Shown one piece after another: positions 8,455 through 15,137 of a stretch of 50,214 nt of DNA; the stretch's first letter is position 1, and every line of letters begins with the position of its first letter. Under the pieces are notes generated by a model that saw nothing but the letters and a program-made list of their open reading frames with translations, was not told the DNA's origin and made no database searches. The stretch spans positions 1-50,214 of the forward strand of contig CAYWEM010000018.1 of NCBI GenBank assembly GCA_964457225.1, given 5' to 3'. A program made the position numbers and the translations under genes. Source of the DNA: CAYWEM01 sp964457225. Its GTDB lineage: Bacteria > Acidobacteriota > Aminicenantia > UBA2199.

Positions 8455-10885
8455 AAATTCTTCCCCGGCCAAGCACCAAAACGTCGACAGCGGTTCCGAC
8501 CCGATCAATTCTGAGCTCAATCATATCGAAACTTCCTTTATGCTTTTACCCGGAGTGGATGATGCCCTGGCCAGGAACGAACAATTTCTGCGGGTGATAC
8601 TGCAGACCAGCAGGGACGGCTTCTGGATGATTGATGGACGCGGCCGTTTTGTCGAAGTCAACCAGGCTTACTGCAGTATGTCGGGATACGATCGCACCGA
8701 AATACTGCAAATGAGCATACCGGATATCGATGCGGATGAAGAACCGCAGGACACGGCCGCCCGCATCAAGAGAATCAGAGAAAATGGGCATGAATTATTT
8801 GAAACCCGGCACCGGCGCCGGGACGGCAGCCTGATGTCAGTTGAAGTTTCCGCCACTTACCTGGAATACGACGGCGGCCGCTTTATCTGTTTTTGCCGGG
8901 ATATTTCCGAACGTCTGCTGATCCAGCAGGAACTGACCTGGGAACTCAGGGTGAATTCGACCCTGGCCGCCATTTTCCCGGCCCTGTTTTCATCGGATGA
9001 TATCACCCGGATGAGTCTGACCATTCTGCGCCTGGCCCAGGAGCTGACCGGCAGTAAAGACGGTTACGTGGGAACCATTGAGCCCCGGACCGGTTCACTG
9101 GTAAGCTACACCCTGCGGGAGATGATGAAGGAAGGCTGCGAAATCGAGGGCGAGGATCGCCGCATAGTCTTTCCCAAGGGGCCTGACGGCCGATACAGTG
9201 CGCTCTGGGGGGAAAGCCTGAACAGCGGTCGGGCCTTTTTCAGCAATGATCCCGGCCTGCACCGGGCTTCTTCCGGATTGCCCCGGGGCCATGTGCCTAT
9301 CCGCAACTTTCTCGCGGTGCCGGTATTGCTTGATGCTGAGTTGGTCGGCCAGATAGCCCTGGCCAACTGCCGGCACGGCTACGAAGACAGACATCTCAAT
9401 GCGGTTAAAAGAATAGCCGAACACTTCGCCATTGCCGTTCAGCGCAACCGGGACCTTGAAAGACTCCGCCAGGCCAAGCTTGAAGCCGAGGCGGCCAGTC
9501 GGGCCAAGAGCCTGTTCCTGGCCAACATGAGCCATGAGATACGCACCCCGATGAACGCCATTCTGGGGTTTGCCCAACTGCTTGAAAGTGATTCCAGCTT
9601 GAATCCGCGCCAGCGACGTGAAGTTGAAACCATCAACCGCAGCGGGGCCCACCTGCTGGAATTGCTGAACGACATCCTGGAGATGTCGCGCATCGAAGCC
9701 GGTGGGCTCCAGATAAACAATATACCTTTCAGCCCGGCGGAAATGGTCGCAGACCTGGAAAGTATTTTCCGGCCGAAAACCGAGGACAAGGGACTTGAGT
9801 TCATCATCAGCGCCGACAAGTTGCCGGCTTTTGTCCTGGGCGACCGGGCCAAGATCAGCCAGGTCCTGATCAACCTGCTCAGTAATGCCGTCAAATTCAC
9901 CGACCGTGGTTTCGTTGCCCTGAGATTGTGGATTGAGCAATTGGACCAGGAAAGCAGTATGATAAACCTGGTGGGTGAAGTCGAAGACTCGGGGATCGGA
10001 ATCAGGAAGGAAGATCGTGAATTGTTGTTCAAGCCGTTTCAACAGACTTCTGATGGCCGTAAAAGCGGCGGTACCGGGCTGGGCCTGGCCATCAGCGGCG
10101 AGTTGCTGAAAGCGATGTACGGTAGTATTACGGTGAGCGGTAAACCTGGAAAGGGTTCTCTTTTCAAGTTCAAAGTACTGGTAAAACTGACGGAAAGCGA
10201 AATCAGTGCGCCCCAGGTAAAAAAAGGCCGGATTATCGGCCTTGATACTGGTGCGAGTGATATGCGCCTGCTGGTGGTGGATGACAACGCGGTAAATCGT
10301 CTTTTACTGCGTTCTCTCATGGAGAAAGCCGGTTTCCAGGTGCGTGAGGCCGCAGACGGCCGGGAAGCCCTGGAAGAATTCAGCCGCTGGCGGCCAAGTG
10401 CGGTTTTAATGGACTTGCGCATGCCGGTCATGGACGGCTACGAAGCTACCAGGTACATCAAAAAATTGCCGGAAGGACGGTCCACCCCGGTTATCGCGGT
10501 AACGGCCAGTGTTGCCGAGGAAAAAAAAGCCGATGTCCTGGCTTGCGGCCTGGACGGTTTTTTGCGTAAACCGATCCGCCTGGAAGATCTTTTTAAGGAA
10601 CTGGGCAGGCATCTGAATTTGAATTTCATTTACGATGATCCGGAAAAATCTCCGGTTAAAACGGCAAACGTTCAGGCGGCCCTGAAAAAAAACATCAGTC
10701 GGGTCCCGGATACAGTGCGCAGTTCTTTGCTGAAGGCGATCAAAATGGGTGATATGCAGGTTTTCCGGACCCGGTTGGAAAACCTGACCGATGACTTCCC
10801 TTTACTGGTCGGTCATCTGCTGGAACTTGCCGGGAATTACAACTATTCCGAGATTGTATCCATATTAACAAACGAAGAGGATTGA
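8432..10885 (+). CDS. Hybrid histidine kinase (PAS-GAF-HisKA-HATPase-REC)
   Basis: This cytoplasmic hybrid kinase has 817 residues if it starts at the TTG at 8432, which overlaps the previous gene by 23 bases. The ATG at 8540 (residue 37) is a plausible alternative, and neither has a clear ribosome site. Domains in order are PAS (about 48-162), a GAF-like domain (about 178-338), HisKA with H368 in SHEIRTP, and an ATPase with NLLSNAVKF, DSGIGI and GTGLGLA. A receiver (about 611-730) has acidic pair D617/D618 and phosphoacceptor D661 in LMDLRMP. About 80 further residues form an unrecognised C-terminal tail. It is the third of three consecutive hybrid kinases. Confidence 0.92.
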   Translation: MKLRKKPENSSPAKHQNVDSGSDPINSELNHIETSFMLLPGVDDALARNEQFLRVILQTSRDGFWMIDGRGRFVEVNQAYCSMSGYDRTEILQMSIPDIDADEEPQDTAARIKRIRENGHELFETRHRRRDGSLMSVEVSATYLEYDGGRFICFCRDISERLLIQQELTWELRVNSTLAAIFPALFSSDDITRMSLTILRLAQELTGSKDGYVGTIEPRTGSLVSYTLREMMKEGCEIEGEDRRIVFPKGPDGRYSALWGESLNSGRAFFSNDPGLHRASSGLPRGHVPIRNFLAVPVLLDAELVGQIALANCRHGYEDRHLNAVKRIAEHFAIAVQRNRDLERLRQAKLEAEAASRAKSLFLANMSHEIRTPMNAILGFAQLLESDSSLNPRQRREVETINRSGAHLLELLNDILEMSRIEAGGLQINNIPFSPAEMVADLESIFRPKTEDKGLEFIISADKLPAFVLGDRAKISQVLINLLSNAVKFTDRGFVALRLWIEQLDQESSMINLVGEVEDSGIGIRKEDRELLFKPFQQTSDGRKSGGTGLGLAISGELLKAMYGSITVSGKPGKGSLFKFKVLVKLTESEISAPQVKKGRIIGLDTGASDMRLLVVDDNAVNRLLLRSLMEKAGFQVREAADGREALEEFSRWRPSAVLMDLRMPVMDGYEATRYIKKLPEGRSTPVIAVTASVAEEKKADVLACGLDGFLRKPIRLEDLFKELGRHLNLNFIYDDPEKSPVKTANVQAALKKNISRVPDTVRSSLLKAIKMGDMQVFRTRLENLTDDFPLLVGHLLELAGNYNYSEIVSILTNEED

Positions 10886-12025
10886 ATGGAAAAAGCTACT
10901 ATTATGGCGGTTGATGATAATCCAGCCAACCTCGGCCTGCTGGAAAACATGCTTTCCAGCCAGGGACACCGCGTGCTTTCTTTTCCTTCCGGGGAAATGG
11001 CCCTGCGTGCTCTTGAAGAAACAAAACCGGAACTGATTCTGCTCGACATCAACATGCCCGGCATGAACGGCTATGAAATCTGCGCCTGGCTCAAAAAGGA
11101 CAATCGTTTTCAGGAAATCCCGGTTATCTTCATCAGTGCCGTAAGCGACTCGATGGAAAAAGTCAAGGCCTTCTCCCTGGGCGCGGTGGATTACGTGACC
11201 AAGCCTTTCAACTTCGCCGAGGTCAGGGCCAGGATCGCCGCCCACATTGAACTGCAACGCCAGAAAAGGAAACTTCACGATGCTTATCAAAGCCTGCAGG
11301 CCGCCGAGAAAATACGTGACAGCCTGGTGCACATGGTGGTGCACGATATGAACACCCCCCTGACTTCGGCCAGCGGTTTCCTGCAACTGGCCCTGGCCCC
11401 CGGACGGGAAGAAAAGGCTCACTATTATATACGCAAGGCCCTGGATTCACTTGACGCGGTTCTGCTGATGACGGCTTCCCTGCTCGATGTCAGCCGAATG
11501 GAAAGCGGTGAAATGACCTTGAGATTGAGTGCAGTGGATATCACGGACCTGATCGACGGCATACTGGAGAAGATCAGTCCTTTGAAGAAAGGGCGACAGC
11601 TTGAGTTCACCTTCCTGAAGAGACCATTGACTGTAAAATGCGATGCCCAGATAGTGGAAAGGATAATACAAAACATACTGGGCAACAGCCTGAAATTCAC
11701 TTCTGAAAAAGACGGCCGGATATTCATTGAAGCTGCGGCCGGGAAAGGAAAGGTCAGGGTTTCAGTGAGCGACAACGGTCCCGGAATCCCGAAAGAATTC
11801 CACGAGCACATCTTTGATAAGTTCGCCCAACTGGCTTCGGCCAGATCAGTCCGGGGACATTCGGCCGGACTGGGGCTGGCCTTCTGCAAGATGGCCGTGG
11901 AGGCGCATGGCGGTCGTATCGGCCTGGAAAGCGAGCTCGGTCGGGGCAGTGTTTTCTGGTTTGAACTGCCGCTCCCGGAAACCTTTGCCCGGGATGAACA
12001 GGGGGAGGTGATGGATGGAGAATGA
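10886..12025 (+). CDS. Receiver-first histidine kinase (REC-HisKA-HATPase)
   Basis: This 379-residue cytoplasmic protein has a receiver at the N-terminus (about 5-120; phosphoacceptor D54 in LLDINMP, lysine in YVTKPFN), then a short coiled-coil linker. A HisKA domain follows with H153 in VVHDMNTPL, and an ATPase domain with ILGNSLKF, DNGPGI and SAGLGLAF. A kinase fused behind its receiver usually acts as an intermediate: phosphate on the receiver tunes kinase activity. The ATG directly follows the stop of the previous gene (no gap). The last bases overlap the Hpt gene by 11. It may receive phosphate via that Hpt protein. Confidence 0.93.
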   Translation: MEKATIMAVDDNPANLGLLENMLSSQGHRVLSFPSGEMALRALEETKPELILLDINMPGMNGYEICAWLKKDNRFQEIPVIFISAVSDSMEKVKAFSLGAVDYVTKPFNFAEVRARIAAHIELQRQKRKLHDAYQSLQAAEKIRDSLVHMVVHDMNTPLTSASGFLQLALAPGREEKAHYYIRKALDSLDAVLLMTASLLDVSRMESGEMTLRLSAVDITDLIDGILEKISPLKKGRQLEFTFLKRPLTVKCDAQIVERIIQNILGNSLKFTSEKDGRIFIEAAAGKGKVRVSVSDNGPGIPKEFHEHIFDKFAQLASARSVRGHSAGLGLAFCKMAVEAHGGRIGLESELGRGSVFWFELPLPETFARDEQGEVMDGE

Positions 12026-12353
12026 AATTCCGGTTTACGATCGGGAAGCTTTTCTCGAAAGGCTGGCCGGCGACCGGGGAATCGCTGATTACATCCTGGA
12101 AGTTTTTGTCGAACAACTGCCCGGACAAACAGGGGATCTGCTGGTTGCGGTACAGGCCGGCGACTGGGCGGGCGCGGCCGACCGGGCTCATTCGATCAAG
12201 GGCTCGGCCGCCAACGTCGGGGCTGAGCGGATCAGGAAACTGGCGTTGGAGGTTGAAAAGGCCTGTGAGCGTAGAGACCCGGCAGTTGTTGCAGATCTGG
12301 TCGGACGAATTGAATCCGGCCTGCAGGATTTTCGCCTGGCTGTGGCCGAATAA
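12015..12353 (+). CDS. Hpt (histidine phosphotransfer) domain protein
   Basis: This is a small stand-alone Hpt protein of 112 residues. The motif AHSIKGSAANVGA gives phosphoacceptor H59, followed by the conserved small residues of the four-helix bundle. Hpt proteins carry phosphate from the receiver of a hybrid kinase to another receiver. With three hybrid kinases, a receiver-first kinase and the HEAT-receiver and CheB proteins just upstream, it is the natural hub of this cluster. The start at 12015 overlaps the kinase stop by 11 bases behind GGGGGAGGTG. A second frame starting at 12022 is a shadow. The gene ends six bases from a convergent gene. Confidence 0.93.
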   Translation: MENEIPVYDREAFLERLAGDRGIADYILEVFVEQLPGQTGDLLVAVQAGDWAGAADRAHSIKGSAANVGAERIRKLALEVEKACERRDPAVVADLVGRIESGLQDFRLAVAE

Positions 12354-12359
12354 AGAAAA

Positions 12360-12728
12360 CTACTTCCTGAAAGTGAAATAAACCGCCAGGACCAGGCAGG
12401 CGAAGGCCAGTAAGTGCCTGGGACGTAAAACCTCCCCGCGGAACAGCAGCATGCTCAGCAGGGAAAAAACCAACAGGGTGATGGCTTCCTGGAGGACTTT
12501 CAGCTCAACCAGGGAAAAGGGGCCCCCGTGGCCCTGGTAACCCAGTCGATTGGCCGGAACCTGGAACATGTATTCGAAAAAAGCCAGGCTCCAGCTGATC
12601 AGGATGACCGCCAGCAGGCCGGCCCTGGGGAACCAGTTCCAGTCCTTGAATTTCAGATGTCCGTACCAGGCCAGGGTCATGAAGACATTTGATATCACCA
12701 GCAAGGCTATTGTATAGAAAACTTTCAT
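12360..12728 (-). CDS. DUF486 family small membrane protein
   Basis: This 122-residue integral membrane protein matches the DUF486 family, distantly related to small drug/metabolite transporters. Four hydrophobic segments are visible: FYTIALLVISNVFMTLAW, the stretch AGLLAVILISWSLAFFEYMF, AITLLVFSLLSMLLF and HLLAFACLVLAVYF. The family motif around YMFQVPANRLGY is present. The start at 12728 is preferred over an in-frame start 13 codons upstream because it gives the family's usual N-terminus and has GGAAA upstream. It is transcribed toward the Hpt gene. Its function is not established in the family. Confidence 0.88.
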   Translation of the reverse strand: MKVFYTIALLVISNVFMTLAWYGHLKFKDWNWFPRAGLLAVILISWSLAFFEYMFQVPANRLGYQGHGGPFSLVELKVLQEAITLLVFSLLSMLLFRGEVLRPRHLLAFACLVLAVYFTFRK

Positions 12729-12765
12729 CGTGATTTCCGGGGGATGAGCTTGAATTCGAAGTCGC

Positions 12766-12771
12766 ATTATA
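12766..12771 (-). promoter_or_regulatory. Extended -10 promoter element for the DUF486 gene
   Basis: On the minus strand this reads TATAAT preceded by TGG, giving the extended -10 pattern TGnTATAAT. No good -35 hexamer is present, as is common for extended -10 promoters. It lies about 38 bases before the start codon. Confidence 0.5.
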
Positions 12772-12819
12772 CCACCGACGGTCTTAAAAGAGAAGCACCA
12801 CGAACTGTTTTAAGCTGGT

Positions 12820-12848
12820 TTGCCCCCTGGTTCAGCTTGGTGTAGAAT
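12820..12848 (+). promoter_or_regulatory. Sigma70-type promoter for the formylglycine-enzyme-like gene
   Basis: TTGCCC at 12820-12825 and TAGAAT at 12843-12848 are separated by 17 bases, 32 bases before the ATG at 12881. It faces away from the DUF486 promoter, so the 152-base gap is a divergent control region. Confidence 0.45.
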
Positions 12849-12880
12849 TCATTCATGCTTTCAAAAAAACCGGGATTAAG

Positions 12881-13603
12881 ATGAAAATGAATATGACAGT
12901 TTTGCCGGCATTACTATGGGCCGTTCTGCTGATTCCTCTCTCAGCGCAGGAAATTGAAACAGACCTGGTTGAAATTCCGGCCGGCTCCTTTATCATGGGG
13001 TCCGACCGGGGCTGGTACGATGAAAGACCGGCCCGCCGGGTGAAGATTTCCGCATTTTTTATGGGCCGCACCGAGGTCACCCAGGGTTTGTGGCGGCAGG
13101 TAATGGGCGCCAACCCGTCACGTCACAGCTTGGGCGATCAGTACCCGGTGGACAGTGTCAGCTGGGAAGACGTCCAGGAATTCCTGCTTCGTCTGAATGC
13201 CCTCACGGGCCGAAAATACCGCCTGCCCACCGAGGCGGAATGGGAATACGCCTGCCGGGCCGGCAGCCTGGAAGACCGTTATGGCGACCTGAACGAAATC
13301 GCCTGGTACGGGGGCAATTCCGGCGGTTCGGTCCACCCGGTCGGACTTAAGGCGGCCAATGCCTTCGGCCTGCATGACATGCTGGGCAATGTCTGGGAAT
13401 GGTGCTCGGACTGGTATGCCGAGGATTACTATGGCCGGGCGCCGGGTCAGGATCCGCCCGGACCGGGCATCGGTTTCCGCCGGGTCAACCGGGGCGGCAG
13501 TTGGTACTTTGATTCTGCTGATATCAGGGCTTCTTTGCGCCGGGACGATTACCCGGAGCTGCGTCATCCGCGGCTCGGTTTCCGCCTGGCCCTGGATCGC
13601 TGA
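12881..13603 (+). CDS. Exported SUMF1/formylglycine-generating-enzyme-like protein without catalytic cysteines
   Basis: The protein has 240 residues with a signal peptide (residues 1 to about 22, hydrophobic core TVLPALLWAVLLIPL). It then has a single FGE-sulfatase fold: EIPAGSFIMGSD, the ISAFFMGRTEVT segment, YRLPTEAEWEYACR, GNVWEWCSDWY and RRVNRGGSW. Formylglycine-generating enzymes oxidise a sulfatase cysteine using a Cys pair near the C-terminus (RCAxR). Here the equivalent segment reads IRASLRRDDYP, so the catalytic cysteine is missing and the enzyme reaction is unlikely. Such relatives often serve as binding or structural domains. No sulfatase gene is nearby. The start is the first ATG after the predicted promoter; the ribosome site is weak. 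Confidence 0.85.
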   Translation: MKMNMTVLPALLWAVLLIPLSAQEIETDLVEIPAGSFIMGSDRGWYDERPARRVKISAFFMGRTEVTQGLWRQVMGANPSRHSLGDQYPVDSVSWEDVQEFLLRLNALTGRKYRLPTEAEWEYACRAGSLEDRYGDLNEIAWYGGNSGGSVHPVGLKAANAFGLHDMLGNVWEWCSDWYAEDYYGRAPGQDPPGPGIGFRRVNRGGSWYFDSADIRASLRRDDYPELRHPRLGFRLALDR

Positions 13604-13641
13604 ATGACTTTTTGAGTATATCTCGAAACCTGCGGAGCGGC

Positions 13642-13672
13642 TTGACAAAAAACAATTCCTGAAAGAGAATTG
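13642..13672 (+). promoter_or_regulatory. Putative kynU promoter with an inverted repeat
   Basis: A consensus -35 TTGACA (13642-13647) is followed 17 bases later by a weak -10 GAGAAT (13665-13670). A perfect 6-base inverted repeat, CAATTC (13653-13658) and GAATTG (13667-13672) with an 8-base gap, covers the spacer and -10. It may be an operator. Confidence 0.4.
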
Positions 13673-13685
13673 CCAGAGGGCTCAG

Positions 13686-14993
13686 ATGGGAAAAACAACA
13701 GGATTTAACACCCGGGCATTGAAAGGCGAGGCATCGGCCCTGAGCCTTGATGCTGCTGATCCCCTGGCCTCATACAAAGAACATTTTTTTCATCCGCCCG
13801 GCGGAATTTACCTGGTCGGCAATTCTCTGGGCCTGCTCAGCCGGGAGGCCGGGGAAAACCTGCAGCAAACGCTCGAAGAATGGAAAAGCCTGGCCATCGA
13901 CGGCTGGTCGCGGGCGCCCCATCCCTGGATCAGCCTGGCCGAAGAAACAGGAGCCGCCGCCTCCGAACTGGTCGGGGCTGAACCGGAAGAACTGGTTATG
14001 ACCGCTTCGACCACGATCAACATTCATGCCCTGCTGGCCTCCTTTTACCAGCCGAGACCAGGCCGCAGCCGTATTCTGAGCGAGAGCCTGGCTTTTCCTT
14101 CCGATCTCTACGCCCTGGCCGGCCAGATTAAACTACGCGGACTCGATCCTGAACGGGAATTGCTGCTCATCCAGGGGCGGGATGAACAAATTTCAGAAGA
14201 CGAAATCATAGCGGCCATGGGTTCTGACGTAGCCCTGATCTTCCTGCCCAGTGTCCTGTACCGCGGCGGCCAGCTCCTGGACATGCCCCGCCTGGCCGCG
14301 GCGGCCAACGAGCGCGGTATCCCGATCGGTTTCGACTGCAGTCACTCGGCTGGAGTAATACCTCATCGTTTGTCGGCCTGGGGCGTTGATTTCGCGGTTT
14401 TCTGCAGTTACAAGTACCTGAACGGCGGTCCCGGAGCTCCGGCTCTCCTCTATCTCAACCGACGCCATTTTCGCAGTGAACCCCTGCTTGCCGGATGGTT
14501 CGGTTCCCGGAAAGACTCCATGTTCGCCATGGAACCGGTTTTCACCCCGGCCGAGGTTGCTGGGGGTTGGCAGATATCCTCGCCGGCCATCATGTCCGCG
14601 GCCCCCCTGGCCGCTTCACTGAAAATGATCAAACAGGCCGGAATAGGCGAAATCAGGCGAAAATCCCTGAGCCTGACATCCTTTATGCGTGAACTGCTTG
14701 ATAAGGTCGAATGTCCCCCGGAACGGGGATTTTCCGTGAAAACCCCCTGTCCTGAACAGAGCCGCGGCGGGCATCTGGCCCTGAGTTTCGGAGAGAGAAC
14801 CTGGAACGTATGCGCCGCGCTCAAAAAAAGAGGCGTAACCGCCGATTTCAGGCAACCTGACCTGCTCCGCCTGGCTCCGTCACCTCTTTACAACAGCTTC
14901 CACGAAGTGTTCCTGACCGTCAGCCGACTGCAGGAATTACTGGAGGCCGGGGAAGACCTGGAAACGATTTCCAGGCCGGGTGTCGTCACCTGA
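13686..14993 (+). CDS. kynU: Kynureninase
   Basis: This PLP enzyme of tryptophan breakdown hydrolyses kynurenine to anthranilate and alanine (or 3-hydroxykynurenine to 3-hydroxyanthranilate). The 435-residue length fits the family. Diagnostic segments are YLVGNSLGL near the N-terminus, MTASTTINIHALL, and FDCSHSAG, whose Asp217 contacts the cofactor nitrogen. SYKYLNGGPGAPA contains the Schiff-base Lys243, and the C-terminal DLLRLAPSPLYNS segment is also typical. An AGAGGG site at about 13675-13680 precedes the ATG. No tryptophan dioxygenase or formamidase lies nearby, so it stands alone in a catabolic or NAD-precursor pathway encoded elsewhere. Confidence 0.95.
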   Translation: MGKTTGFNTRALKGEASALSLDAADPLASYKEHFFHPPGGIYLVGNSLGLLSREAGENLQQTLEEWKSLAIDGWSRAPHPWISLAEETGAAASELVGAEPEELVMTASTTINIHALLASFYQPRPGRSRILSESLAFPSDLYALAGQIKLRGLDPERELLLIQGRDEQISEDEIIAAMGSDVALIFLPSVLYRGGQLLDMPRLAAAANERGIPIGFDCSHSAGVIPHRLSAWGVDFAVFCSYKYLNGGPGAPALLYLNRRHFRSEPLLAGWFGSRKDSMFAMEPVFTPAEVAGGWQISSPAIMSAAPLAASLKMIKQAGIGEIRRKSLSLTSFMRELLDKVECPPERGFSVKTPCPEQSRGGHLALSFGERTWNVCAALKKRGVTADFRQPDLLRLAPSPLYNSFHEVFLTVSRLQELLEAGEDLETISRPGVVT

Positions 14994-15005
14994 TTCCGGC
15001 GGCCG

Positions 15006-15022
15006 GCGCGGATGCGCTTTTT
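15006..15022 (+). terminator. Weak candidate terminator after kynU
   Basis: GCGC (15006-15009), a 4-base loop, GCGC (15014-15017) and then five T form a very short hairpin plus T run 13 bases after the kynU stop. The stem is only four base pairs, so this is a weak call. Confidence 0.25.
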
Positions 15023-15026
15023 AAGC

Positions 15027-15054
15027 TTGTTTTTCCGGTTGAATGTGTTATCAT
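15027..15054 (+). promoter_or_regulatory. Candidate promoter for the tandem-GAF kinase
   Basis: TTGTTT (15027-15032) and TATCAT (15049-15054) are spaced by 16 bases. The nearest starts of the downstream kinase lie 50-110 bases further on. Confidence 0.35.
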
Positions 15055-15137
15055 CGTCAATTCAGGAACAGAAACATGGCCAGGCAATGCTTGATAACAG
15101 TTAAATGCCCGGCTGGGCCCGCCTGGTTGAAAACCCG

